Positions 26,179 to 34,675 of a DNA stretch of 64,000 bases are shown here, in pieces; the first letter of the stretch is position 1, and each line of letters opens with the position of its first letter. The notes beneath the pieces were generated by a model. That model searched no databases. It saw only the letters and a program-made list of their open reading frames with translations, and had not been told where the DNA came from. Origin of the DNA: Comamonas_C sp026954015 (lineage in GTDB: Bacteria; Pseudomonadota; Gammaproteobacteria; Burkholderiales; Burkholderiaceae_C); the NCBI GenBank assembly GCA_035063785.1, contig JAPSFS010000014.1:1-64000 (forward strand), given 5' to 3'. Both the position numbers and the translations under genes were made by a program.

Positions 26179-27396
26179 TCAACGCGGGGCGTCCAGCGGC
26201 CGCTGGCGCCACGCCACGAGCGCGCCCAGCCACAGCGCGGCGGCCGAATAGACGAAACCGCGCGCCAGACCGCCCTCGCCGTCGGCGATCCAGCCCACCA
26301 CCGTGGGGCCGACAATCTGCCCGAAGGCAAACAGGATCGTGAACGCGCTGATGCCTGCAGCCCACTGCGCGGCGGGCAGGTTGTGGCGCACGAACGCGGT
26401 GGTAGACGCCACGAGCGAGAGAAACACCGCGCCGAACAGCAGGCCCGAGACCAGCACCACCGGCCACGCGGCGGTGAGCACCGGCAGCAGCGTGGCGACA
26501 CCGAGCAGCGCGTTGAGCAGCGCGAGCGCGCCCCCGCCCCTGGCGCGGTCAAGCAGCCGTGCCCAGATACGCGCGGACGCCACCACCGCCAGCCCCAGCA
26601 GCGTGTAGAAGAGCGTGATGGCCGCGCCGCTCGCACCCTGGTCGCGCAGCAGCGCGATCACGAAAGTCATGTAGCCGATGTAGCCTACGCCAAAGAGCGT
26701 GTAGCCCGCGAGCATGGGCGCCATCGCAAGCCACGGTAGTCTTTGAGCCAAATCAGGCCCTGGCGCTTGTCCATCTTGCGCTGCCGGCTCTCTTTTGGAG
26801 AGTGCGCGGGCCGGTTGGACCAGCACCAGCGTCGCCAGCACGCACAGCAGCGCCAGCCCCCACCACGCCCAGGCCCAGCCATGCGGCACCGCACGCGCCG
26901 CGGCCAGCAGCAGCGGCACACCCAATGCCGAGAGCGCAATGCCCGTGCCCACGCCGCCGTAATAGATGCCAAGCAGCAAACCCGCCTGCCGCGGCACCCG
27001 GTCGCCCAGCCGCGCGGCCAGCAACCCGCCGGCGATGAACACATAGGCGCTGGCCACGCCCGCCAGAAAGCGCTGCAGCAGCAGCGGGGCCGCGTCGATG
27101 AAAAAGCCCGAGAGCGCCATGAACACACTCGCGAGCACCGAGCCCCAGAGGAGCAGCGCGGTGGCGCCCAGGCGACGCATCAGCCACGGCGTCATCAGCG
27201 CTCCAGCCAGATAGCCGGCGGCATTGACCGTGTTCATCGCGCCCGCCAGCGTGTAGCTCCAGGCAAGGTCCTCGCGCATCACCGGCAGCAGCAGGGCGTA
27301 GGCGAAGCGCGTGATGCCCAGGGAAACGGCGGCGCCCAGCGACAAGGCGAGTGCGAGCGCGATCGGATGGCCGCGCATGCGGGAGGCATCAGGCAT
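26179..27396 (-). CDS. YbfB/YjiJ-type MFS transporter
   Basis: The 405-residue membrane protein shows about 12 hydrophobic segments. Its N terminus (LGAAVSLGITRFAYALLLPVMREDL) is characteristic of the YbfB/YjiJ branch of the major facilitator superfamily. The substrate is unknown. It begins 20 bases after the stop of the iclR gene on the same strand, so regulator and carrier probably share a transcript. This makes it a candidate transporter for the substrate handled by the divergent gene cluster. Confidence 0.82.
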   Translation of the reverse strand: MPDASRMRGHPIALALALSLGAAVSLGITRFAYALLLPVMREDLAWSYTLAGAMNTVNAAGYLAGALMTPWLMRRLGATALLLWGSVLASVFMALSGFFIDAAPLLLQRFLAGVASAYVFIAGGLLAARLGDRVPRQAGLLLGIYYGGVGTGIALSALGVPLLLAAARAVPHGWAWAWWGLALLCVLATLVLVQPARALSKREPAAQDGQAPGPDLAQRLPWLAMAPMLAGYTLFGVGYIGYMTFVIALLRDQGASGAAITLFYTLLGLAVVASARIWARLLDRARGGGALALLNALLGVATLLPVLTAAWPVVLVSGLLFGAVFLSLVASTTAFVRHNLPAAQWAAGISAFTILFAFGQIVGPTVVGWIADGEGGLARGFVYSAAALWLGALVAWRQRPLDAPR

Positions 27397-27416
27397 GCGC
27401 CGATTGTTGCCGCAGA

Positions 27417-28181
27417 TCAGGACCAGGTTCGCGCCAGGGCGGTTGCCGCCTGTCGCAAATGCGGCAGGTGCTGCAGCGCCTGCGCCAGCGTCATGCGCGC
27501 CACCGGCGCCTGCAGGGCCACGGCGCAGCGCACCGCGCGGCTGCCCGCGGCGCGCACCGGCACCGCGACGCACACGAGACCCTGCACGAATTCCTCGGCA
27601 TCCACCGCGTAGTCCTGGCGCGCGATGCTGGCGAGCTCCGCGTCCAGCGCCTTGCGCTCGGTCAGCGTGGTGGGCGTGTAGCCGGTGAGCGGCAGGCTCT
27701 GCAGCATCTCCTCGCGCTTGCGCGGCGCCAGCGACGCGAGGAACAGCTTGCCGCTGGCCGAGCAGTGCAGCGGCACGCGCGTGCCGGGGCGCAGCTCCAT
27801 CTGCAGCGGAAAGGCCGATTCGACCCGGTCAAGGTAGTGCACCTGCGCGCCGGAGAGCGCCGTGAGGTTGCAGCTCTCGCCCACCTGCGCCACGAGCTGG
27901 CGCAGCACCGCGTGGCGCACGCCCTGCGGGACGCTCGCGGCCTGCACGCTGTCGGCCAGGGCCAGCAGGCGCGGCGCGAGCGTGAAGCGGCGGCTGCCCG
28001 GCTCGCGGCGCAGCAGCTCGGCCGCCTCCAGCTGCAGCAGCAGGCGGTGCACCGAGGGCTTGGGCCAGCCCAGCAGCTGCACCAGCTCCGCCGTGGTCAA
28101 GGGGCGGGCCTCGCGCGCCATCGCCTCCAGCAAGTCGAACTGGCGCAGCAGGGGCTTGCTGGCCGTCGCTTCATTGATCAT
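27417..28181 (-). CDS. IclR-family transcriptional regulator
   Basis: The 254-residue protein has an N-terminal winged helix (LLEAMAREARPLTTAELVQLLGWPKPSVHRLLLQLE) and the C-terminal IclR effector-binding domain (SCNLTALSGAQVHYLDRVES, then SASGKLFLASL and EFVQGLVCVAVPVRAAG). IclR proteins usually govern catabolic operons for aromatic or organic acids and are relieved or activated by a pathway metabolite. It diverges from a five-gene unit across 97 bases that contain candidate operator repeats, so it very likely controls that unit. Confidence 0.9.
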   Translation of the reverse strand: MINEATASKPLLRQFDLLEAMAREARPLTTAELVQLLGWPKPSVHRLLLQLEAAELLRREPGSRRFTLAPRLLALADSVQAASVPQGVRHAVLRQLVAQVGESCNLTALSGAQVHYLDRVESAFPLQMELRPGTRVPLHCSASGKLFLASLAPRKREEMLQSLPLTGYTPTTLTERKALDAELASIARQDYAVDAEEFVQGLVCVAVPVRAAGSRAVRCAVALQAPVARMTLAQALQHLPHLRQAATALARTWS

Positions 28182-28182
28182 G

Positions 28183-28226
28183 GAATAAATCTCGATCTAT
28201 GAGACGTTTTTGAATAAAAATGAGAG
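28183..28226. promoter_or_regulatory. Candidate IclR operator in divergent intergenic region
   Basis: TCTC (28190-28193) and GAGA (28201-28204) form an inverted repeat with a seven-base centre. The block GAATAAA (28183-28189) recurs at 28212-28218, and each copy is followed by a TGAGA-like element. The repeats lie between the divergent iclR and SDR start codons, where an IclR dimer or tetramer would be expected to bind. Confidence 0.4.
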
Positions 28227-28278
28227 ACTAATTCTACGAAGACCTACATTCGCTGACAAGTTCAGCCCTTCACCATCC

Positions 28279-29118
28279 ATGGCAAGCAGCTTTCACAACG
28301 TGGTCCTCACCGGCGCCTGCGGCGGCTTCGGGCAGGCGCTGGCGCAGACGCTGCTGGCGCAAGGCAGCGCGGTGGCGCTGGTGGGCCTGCGGCAAGAGGT
28401 ACTGCAGGCGATGGCGGACACCGCACCCGGGCGCTGCGCCGTCTACACGCCCGACGTGGCTGACAGCGCCGCCATGCAGGCCATGGCCGCCGACTGGATG
28501 GCGCGCCACGGCCTGCCCGACCTGGTGATCGCCAACGCGGGCGTGGCGGGCGGCTTCGACACCGCGCAGCCACAGGATCTGGCCGTGATGCGCCGCATGC
28601 TGGAGATCAACCTGCTGGGCGTGGCCACCACCTTCCAGCCCTTTCTCGCAGCGGCGGCGGAGCAGCCCGGCCACCGCCTCGCGCTCGTGGGCGTGGCCAG
28701 CATCGCGGGCTGGCGCGGATTGCCGGGCAACGGCGCCTACTGCGCCAGCAAGGCCGGGCTCATTGCCTACCTGCAAAGCCTGCGCGCCGAGCTGCGCCCC
28801 ACCCGCATCACCGTGCACACCGCCAGCCCCGGCTACCTGCGCACCCAGCTCACCGCGGGCAACCGCTTTGCGATGCCCGGCCTGCTGGAACCTGACGAGG
28901 CGGCGCGCCTGCTGCTCGCGGGCGTGGCCGCCGGGCGCGAGCACATCGTGCTGCCGCGGCGCACCGGCTGGCTGGCGCGAGCCCTCTCCTGCCTGCCCGC
29001 GCGCTGGCACGACGCCCTCCTGCTGCGCCAGCCACGCAAGCCGCGCGTGGGCGAGGCGGGCGCCACGCCGATTCCGGGCCTCGATCACCCCTTCTCTTCC
29101 AACACTCCACATCCATGA
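28279..29118 (+). CDS. Short-chain dehydrogenase/reductase
   Basis: The 279-residue classical SDR has the nucleotide motif TGACGGFGQAL, the NAG segment (IANAGVAGG), and the catalytic Ser...Tyr-x-x-x-Lys ending YCASK. It probably oxidises an alcohol or reduces a ketone with NAD(P)(H). A hydrophobic C-terminal portion (GWLARALSCLPARWHDALL) is unusual for a soluble SDR and may touch the membrane. The ATG at 28279 follows a long in-frame lead without a ribosome site. Its stop overlaps the next gene by four bases. Confidence 0.87.
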   Translation: MASSFHNVVLTGACGGFGQALAQTLLAQGSAVALVGLRQEVLQAMADTAPGRCAVYTPDVADSAAMQAMAADWMARHGLPDLVIANAGVAGGFDTAQPQDLAVMRRMLEINLLGVATTFQPFLAAAAEQPGHRLALVGVASIAGWRGLPGNGAYCASKAGLIAYLQSLRAELRPTRITVHTASPGYLRTQLTAGNRFAMPGLLEPDEAARLLLAGVAAGREHIVLPRRTGWLARALSCLPARWHDALLLRQPRKPRVGEAGATPIPGLDHPFSSNTPHP

Positions 29119-30431
29119 ACACGGCTGCCACCCAAGAACAGATCGCCCTCATCGGCGCCGGCCCCTCGGGTCTGGCAGGCGCGCGCGCGCTGCAGAAGGC
29201 GGGCGTCCCCTTCCAGGGCTTCGAGGCCTGGAGCGACGTGGGGGGGCTGTGGAACATCGAGAACCCGCGCTCCACGGTGTATGACTCGGCGCACCTGATC
29301 TCCAGCAAGACGACGACGGAATTCAGCGAATTCCCCATGCCCGCGGGCACGGCCGACTACCCCGGCCACGCCGAGCTGCTCGAGTACTTTCGCGCCTACG
29401 CCGCGCATTTCGACTTGAAGCGCCACTTTCGCTTCGGCACGCGGGTGCTCAGGGTGGAACCGGTGAGCGATGCGCCCGACACCCTCTGGCGCGTCACCGT
29501 TCAGGCAGAAGGCGGCGCCGAGGAAACCGCCGAGTACAAGGGTGTGGTGATCGCCAACGGCACGCTCGCCGAGCCCAACATGCCCCAGTTCGAGGGGCAT
29601 TTTGACGGCGAGCTGCTGCACACCAGCGCCTACAAGTCGCCCACGCAGTTCACGGGCAAGCGCGTGCTCATCGTCGGCGCGGGCAACTCGGGCTGCGACA
29701 TCGCGGTGGATGCGGTGCACTACGCGAACAGCGTGGAGATGTCGGTGCGCCGCGGCTACTACTTCGTGCCCAAATACGTCTTCGGCATCCCGGCCGACAC
29801 GGTGGGCGGCAAGCTCACGCTGCCGCCCTGGCTCAAGCAGAAGATTGACAGCACCATCCTCAAGTGGTTCACCGGCGACCCGGTGCGCTTCGGCTTTCCC
29901 AGGCCCGCGTACAAGATGTACGAATCGCACCCGGTGGTGAACTCGCTCATCCTCTACCACCTGGGCCATGGCGATGCGCGCATCCGCGCCGACATTGCGC
30001 GCCTGGATGGCAACACCGTGCACTTCAAGGACGGCACGCAGGGCGAGTACGACATGGTGCTGGCGGCCACTGGCTACAAGCTGCACTACCCCTTCATCGA
30101 TGACGCGCTGCTGAACTGGCAGGGCATGGCGCCCAGCCTCTACCTCAACATCTTCGCGCCGCGCTACACGCACCTGGCCGTGCTGGGCATGGTGGAGGCA
30201 AGCGGCCTCGGCTGGCAGGGCCGCTACGAGCAGGCCGAGCTCGTGGCGCGCTACTTCAAGGGCCTGGATGCGGGCAGCAGCGCCGCCGCCGCGCTCACGC
30301 AGGCCAAGGCCGGGCCGCCGCCCGACCTCTCGGGCGGCTACCACTATCTCAAGCTCGAGCGCATGGCCTACTACGTCAACAAGGACGTGTACCGGCGCAC
30401 CGTGCGCCGTGCGGCCGAGGCGCTGAACTGA
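29115..30431 (+). CDS. Class B flavin-containing monooxygenase
   Basis: The 438-residue enzyme has the FAD motif IGAGPSGLAGA near residue 12 and the NADPH motif VGAGNSGCDIA. Between them is the FMO fingerprint FDGELLHTSAYK (FxGxxxHxxxY). ATGYKLHYPF near residue 320 is the distal FMO motif. The fingerprint ends in Tyr rather than the Trp-Pro typical of Baeyer-Villiger enzymes, which points to an FMO-type N- or S-oxygenase or a related ketone oxygenase. It is coupled to the SDR before it by an ATGA overlap. Confidence 0.9.
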   Translation: MNTAATQEQIALIGAGPSGLAGARALQKAGVPFQGFEAWSDVGGLWNIENPRSTVYDSAHLISSKTTTEFSEFPMPAGTADYPGHAELLEYFRAYAAHFDLKRHFRFGTRVLRVEPVSDAPDTLWRVTVQAEGGAEETAEYKGVVIANGTLAEPNMPQFEGHFDGELLHTSAYKSPTQFTGKRVLIVGAGNSGCDIAVDAVHYANSVEMSVRRGYYFVPKYVFGIPADTVGGKLTLPPWLKQKIDSTILKWFTGDPVRFGFPRPAYKMYESHPVVNSLILYHLGHGDARIRADIARLDGNTVHFKDGTQGEYDMVLAATGYKLHYPFIDDALLNWQGMAPSLYLNIFAPRYTHLAVLGMVEASGLGWQGRYEQAELVARYFKGLDAGSSAAAALTQAKAGPPPDLSGGYHYLKLERMAYYVNKDVYRRTVRRAAEALN

Positions 30432-30447
30432 TCCTGAAAGGCATGCC

Positions 30448-31377
30448 ATGCTGCCCATCGACGAAATCCGGCTGAACTTCAACCCCGCGTCGCTCGCGCT
30501 GCTCAACTGGGTGCTGGCGGCGCTGATGTTCGGCATCGCGCTGGATACGCGCGTGGAGGACTTTCGCCGTGTGCTCAAGCTGCCGCTGGCCTTCGGCGTG
30601 GGCATCGCGGCGCAGTTCCTGGTGCTGCCGCTCATCACCTTCGTGCTCTCCATCGTGCTGGGGGTGGAGCCGAGCATCGCGCTGGGCATGATCCTCGTCG
30701 CCTGCTGCCCGCCGGGCAACGTGAGCAACATCCTCACGCACCAGGCCGGGGGTAACGTGGCGCTGAGCGTGTCGATGACGGCCGTCTCCAACGCGCTCGC
30801 GATCGTGCTCATGCCGCTCAACTTCGCCTTCTGGGGCCACCTGCACCCCACGGCGGCGCCGCTGCTCAAGACCATAGCGCTGAGCCCGCTGGAGATGACG
30901 CTGCACATCATCGCCATCATCGGCATCCCCTTCGTGCTCGGCATCGCCATCGCGCACCGCTGGCCCGCGTTCACCGCGCGCGTCAAGCGCCCCGTGGGCA
31001 TCGTGAGCTTTCTCGTTCTGATCGGCTTCATCATCGGCGCCATCGCGGGCAACTGGCGCTTCTTCATCGACTACACCGGCGAGGTACTGCTCGCCGTGGC
31101 GCTGCACGACGCGCTGGCGCTGGCCACCGGCTACGGCTGCGCACTGCTCTTTCGCGTGCCCGACTACGACCGGCGCGCCATCACCTTTGAAGTGGGCATC
31201 CGCAACGCGGGGCTGGGGCTCGTGCTGGTGTTCAGCTTTTTCGGCGGGCTGGGCGGCATGGCCGTGGTCGCGGGCGTCTGGGGCTTCTGGGACATCATCG
31301 CCGGCCTGCTGCTTGCCAGCCTGTGGGCGCGGCGCCCCGCGCTCACGCAAACCGCTTCATCGAAAGCCACCGCATGA
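30448..31377 (+). CDS. Bile acid:sodium symporter (BASS) family transporter
   Basis: The 309-residue membrane protein has about nine hydrophobic segments and the BASS-family core motifs. These are ILVACCPPGNVSNILTHQAGGNVALSVSMT, with the sodium-site residues, and EVGIRNAGLGLVLV in the second crossover helix. Members import bile acids, pyruvate, pantoate and other organic anions with Na+. It lies 16 bases after the monooxygenase and overlaps the next gene by four bases, so it is very likely the uptake system for the pathway's substrate. The actual substrate is unknown. Confidence 0.88.
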   Translation: MLPIDEIRLNFNPASLALLNWVLAALMFGIALDTRVEDFRRVLKLPLAFGVGIAAQFLVLPLITFVLSIVLGVEPSIALGMILVACCPPGNVSNILTHQAGGNVALSVSMTAVSNALAIVLMPLNFAFWGHLHPTAAPLLKTIALSPLEMTLHIIAIIGIPFVLGIAIAHRWPAFTARVKRPVGIVSFLVLIGFIIGAIAGNWRFFIDYTGEVLLAVALHDALALATGYGCALLFRVPDYDRRAITFEVGIRNAGLGLVLVFSFFGGLGGMAVVAGVWGFWDIIAGLLLASLWARRPALTQTASSKATA

Positions 31378-32378
31378 CTTCCACCACCCCCGCCGCGCGC
31401 CGCGTGCTCGTGACCGGCGCCGACGGCTTTGTCGGCCGCAGCGTGATTGCGGCGCTGGCCAGGCGCCTTGCCGACGGCGCCATCGAGGCCGTTTTCGCCT
31501 GCGACGTGCGCGCCGTACCCGCCGAGCGGCAACTGCCGGGTGTGCACTACGTGCGGATGGATGTGCGCGCCACCGATCTTGGCGAGCAGTTCACGCGCAT
31601 GCGGCCCGACACCGTGGTGCACCTGGCCTCCATCGTCACGCCCGGCAAAGGCATGACGCGCGAATTCGAATATTCGGTGGACGTGGAAGGCTCGCGCAAG
31701 GTGCTCGCCGCGTGTCTCGCCAGCGGCGTGCGCCACATCGTCGTGTCTTCCAGCGGCGCGGCCTACGGCTACCACGCCGACAACGCCGACTGGCTGACCG
31801 AGGACATGCCCCTGCGCGGCAACGAGGCCTTCGCCTACGCCCACCACAAGCGCCTGGTCGAGGAAATGCTGGCCGAGCACCGCCGCAGCCACCCCGCGCT
31901 GGCGCAGACCGTGCTGCGCATCGGCACCATCCTGGGCGAACGCGTGGACAACCAGATCACCGCGCTGTTCGAGAAACCCCGGCTGATTGCGATCAAGGGA
32001 AGCGACAGCCCCTTCGTCTTCATCTGGGATGAGGATGTGACCGGCGCCATCGTGCACGCGCTCTCGGGCCACGCCCTGCCCGGCTGCTACAACCTCGCGG
32101 GCGACGGGGCGCTGACCATTCACGAAATCGCGCGGCGCCTGAGCAAGCGCACGCGCGACTTTCCGCCCGGCCTGCTCAAGGCGCTGCTGGCCATCGGCTC
32201 GCGGCTGGGCGTGAGCCGCTACGGCCCCGAGCAGCTGGACTTCCTGCGCTACCGGCCGGTGCTGCTCAACACCGCGCTCAAAGAGCGCTTCGGCTACACC
32301 CCCTCACGCACCAGCAGCGAGGCCTTCGATGCCTTCGTGGCCGCGCGCGCAGCGCAGGGCCGCCCCGTCACCGCATGA
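31374..32378 (+). CDS. NAD-dependent epimerase/dehydratase (extended SDR)
   Basis: The 334-residue extended SDR has the motif VTGADGFVGRS (TGxxGxxG), the VDVEGSRKVL helix and the catalytic YAHHK. It resembles nucleotide-sugar epimerases and 3-beta-hydroxysteroid-type dehydrogenases. With a BASS carrier, a flavin monooxygenase and another SDR next to it, a dehydrogenase step on a hydroxylated carbon skeleton seems more likely than sugar metabolism. Its start overlaps the transporter stop (ATGA) and its stop overlaps the next start. Confidence 0.85.
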   Translation: MTSTTPAARRVLVTGADGFVGRSVIAALARRLADGAIEAVFACDVRAVPAERQLPGVHYVRMDVRATDLGEQFTRMRPDTVVHLASIVTPGKGMTREFEYSVDVEGSRKVLAACLASGVRHIVVSSSGAAYGYHADNADWLTEDMPLRGNEAFAYAHHKRLVEEMLAEHRRSHPALAQTVLRIGTILGERVDNQITALFEKPRLIAIKGSDSPFVFIWDEDVTGAIVHALSGHALPGCYNLAGDGALTIHEIARRLSKRTRDFPPGLLKALLAIGSRLGVSRYGPEQLDFLRYRPVLLNTALKERFGYTPSRTSSEAFDAFVAARAAQGRPVTA

Positions 32379-33310
32379 GCGCCGTACCCCGTTTTTCGCG
32401 CGGCGACTGGGCGCGCGCCATTGCCGTCGTCGTCATCTGGGGGCTGAACTTCGTCGTGATGAAGCTCGGCCTGCAAAGCCTGAACCCCATGCTGCTCGGC
32501 GCGCTGCGCTTCTCGGCCGCGTCGCTGCCCTTCCTGCTCTTCGTGCGCCCGCCGCGCGGCCTGCCCTGGCGCTTCGTGCTCGGTTACGGTCTGGCGCAGG
32601 GCGTGGGGCAGTTCGGCCTGCTGTTTTTGGGCCTGCGCCTGGGCATGACGGCGAGCATGGCCTCGGTGGTGATGCAGGTGCAGGTCTTCTTCACGCTCGC
32701 GGCCTCGCCGTGGCTGCACGAGCGCGTGCGCCCGGCGCAGTGGCTGGGCCTGGCGGTGGCGATGGCGGGCCTGCTCATGATCGCCACGGCGCACGGCGAC
32801 GGGCCGGGGCAGATGACGCTGATCGGTTTCATCCTCACCACCGGCGCCTCGGCCATGTGGGCCGCTTCCAACGTGATAGCGCGCCGCGCAAGCCAGTCCT
32901 ACGTTTACGAGCCTTTTCCCTTCATTGTCTGGAGCGGCGCCGTGGCCATCGCGCCGTTCTTCGCGCTCGCCGTCTGGCTCGACGGCGCGGGCGTGGTGGT
33001 CCAGCAGCTGCGTTCGCTCAGCCTCACGGCGATCGCCGCCGTGCTCTACCTGGCGCTGCTCGCCACGCTGCTCGCCTACAGCCTGTGGACGCGCCTGCTG
33101 CAGCGCCACCCCGCGGGTGAAGTCGCGCCGTTCGCGCTCATGGTGCCGGTCGTCGGCCTGTGGGCGGGCGTGGTGCTGCTGGGCGAGACGCCCAGCGGCA
33201 TGCAGTGGCTGGGTACCGCCGTCGTATTGCTCGGGCTGGCGGTGAACCAGCAGCGGGCGCTGGTACGGCTGCACCCCCGGCAAGCCGCATCCGATGCAAA
33301 GCCTCTGTAA
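32375..33310 (+). CDS. DMT/EamA-family transporter
   Basis: The 311-residue protein has ten predicted membrane segments in two EamA repeats (IAVVVIWGLNFVVMKLGLQ, LNPMLLGALRFSAA, then the second half from LTTGASAMWAASNVIARRA). EamA proteins of this type export amino acids and other small metabolites. It is the last gene of the five-gene unit, coupled by an ATGA overlap, and would provide efflux of a product or toxic intermediate. The substrate is unknown. Confidence 0.85.
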   Translation: MSAVPRFSRGDWARAIAVVVIWGLNFVVMKLGLQSLNPMLLGALRFSAASLPFLLFVRPPRGLPWRFVLGYGLAQGVGQFGLLFLGLRLGMTASMASVVMQVQVFFTLAASPWLHERVRPAQWLGLAVAMAGLLMIATAHGDGPGQMTLIGFILTTGASAMWAASNVIARRASQSYVYEPFPFIVWSGAVAIAPFFALAVWLDGAGVVVQQLRSLSLTAIAAVLYLALLATLLAYSLWTRLLQRHPAGEVAPFALMVPVVGLWAGVVLLGETPSGMQWLGTAVVLLGLAVNQQRALVRLHPRQAASDAKPL

Positions 33311-33356
33311 AGATGCGTGAAGACTGGGCAGGCGCCATGCGGTTTGCGGGCAGATA

Positions 33357-33384
33357 TGCGACAGTTGCAGACTTTGTTGCGACA
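33357..33384 (+). promoter_or_regulatory. Direct repeats upstream of the RND operon
   Basis: TGCGACA occurs at 33357-33363 and 33378-33384, 21 bases apart (two helical turns). The site is in the 114-base gap before the efflux adaptor. It could be a regulator site, but no regulator gene is adjacent. Confidence 0.3.
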
Positions 33385-33424
33385 ATGCCGCGCGCAATGC
33401 ATATCCCCCTTGCAGCCCCGCCCC

Positions 33425-34660
33425 ATGACCTCTGCGCCTAGACGTCAACCCGCCGACCAAGCGCCGCTCCCGCGCACCTCCCCCACCGCCTCCTTCGCCG
33501 CCGCCCGCTCTGGCGCGCTGCTGGTCTGCGTGCTGGCACTCGCCGCCTGCGGGCCCAAGGCGGCAGCGCCCGCCGGCCCTGCCGGCCCGGCGGAGGTCGG
33601 CGTGATGACGCTGCAGGCCGAGCCGCACACCTTTACCACCGAGCTGCCGGGGCGCACGAGCGCCTTCCTCGTGGCGGAGGTGCGCCCGCAGGTGGGCGGC
33701 ATCCTGCAAAAGCGCCTGTTCACCGAAGGCGCGCCGGTCAAGGCAGGGCAGGTGCTCTACCAGATCGACCCCGCAAGCTTCGAGGTGCAACTGGCCAGCG
33801 CGCAGGCGCAACTGGCCAAGGCGCAAAGCAGCGAGCGCGCCGCACAGGTGAACGCCACGCGCAATGCGGAGCTGATCAAGTCCAACGCCGTGAGCCGCCA
33901 GCAGTACGACGACAGCCAGACGCAGCTCGCGCAGGCGCGCTCGGACGTCGCCGCCGCGCGCGCGGCGGTGCAGGGCGCGCAGCTCAATCTGGGCTACACG
34001 CACATCAAGGCGCCGATCGCGGGGCTCACGAGTGCGTCGAGCGTCACGCCCGGCGCGCTGCTCACCGCCAACCAGGCGCAAATGCTCACGACCATCACGC
34101 AGACCGACCCGCTGTACGTGGACATCACGCAATCAACCACCGAGGTGCTGCGCCTCAAGCGCCAGCTCGCGGGCGGCCAGCTCACGCGCGACAGCAAGGG
34201 CGCGGCGCGCATCACGCTGGTGCTGGACGACGGCAGCACCTACGCGCACGAGGGCACGCTGCAGTTCAGCGGCGTGCAGGTCAACCCCGCCACGGGCGCG
34301 ATCACGCTGCGCGCCACCGTGCCCAATCCCGAGGGGCTCCTGATGCCCGGCATGTACGTGCGCGCGCGCCTGCAGGAGGGCGTGAGCGAGCACGCGCTGC
34401 TGGCGCCGCAGCAGGCGGTGACGCGCGACCCGGCCGGCGTGGCGCGGGTGCTCGTGGTCAAGGAAGACGACACGCTGGAAAACCGCCGCATCGTGACGGG
34501 CGCCGCCGTCGGCAACCGCTGGGAAGTGCTCTCGGGCCTGACAGCGGGCGAGCGCATCCTGGTGGACGGCTCGCAGCGCGTAAAGGCTGGCGACAAGGTC
34601 AAGCCCGTACCGGTGCAACCCAAGCCGGCTGAGCCCACCAAGACCGAAGCCCAGTCCTGA
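33425..34660 (+). CDS. RND efflux periplasmic adaptor subunit
   Basis: The 411-residue membrane-fusion protein of the AcrA/MexE type has a signal peptide with lipobox (LALAACGP). The lipoyl-like segment VAEVRPQVGGILQKRLF and its second half around LNLGYTHIKAPIAGLTS are present. A helical hairpin rich in Gln and Ala (LASAQAQLAKAQSSERAAQ) lies between them. It links the inner-membrane pump to an outer-membrane channel. The start at 33425 fits the signal peptide; the longer frame does not. It is followed 15 bases later by the pump gene. Confidence 0.95.
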   Translation: MTSAPRRQPADQAPLPRTSPTASFAAARSGALLVCVLALAACGPKAAAPAGPAGPAEVGVMTLQAEPHTFTTELPGRTSAFLVAEVRPQVGGILQKRLFTEGAPVKAGQVLYQIDPASFEVQLASAQAQLAKAQSSERAAQVNATRNAELIKSNAVSRQQYDDSQTQLAQARSDVAAARAAVQGAQLNLGYTHIKAPIAGLTSASSVTPGALLTANQAQMLTTITQTDPLYVDITQSTTEVLRLKRQLAGGQLTRDSKGAARITLVLDDGSTYAHEGTLQFSGVQVNPATGAITLRATVPNPEGLLMPGMYVRARLQEGVSEHALLAPQQAVTRDPAGVARVLVVKEDDTLENRRIVTGAAVGNRWEVLSGLTAGERILVDGSQRVKAGDKVKPVPVQPKPAEPTKTEAQS

Positions 34661-34675
34661 GAGGGCACCCTCGCC

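Noticed and set aside
29115..30431. Calling the flavin monooxygenase a Baeyer-Villiger enzyme
   Set aside because: The fingerprint ends HTSAYK, not the HxxxWP of classical Baeyer-Villiger monooxygenases, so the general class B FMO call is safer.
29085..31067. A 660-residue minus-strand frame opposite the monooxygenase and BASS genes
   Set aside because: No domain is recognisable, and the plus-strand genes carry intact motifs.
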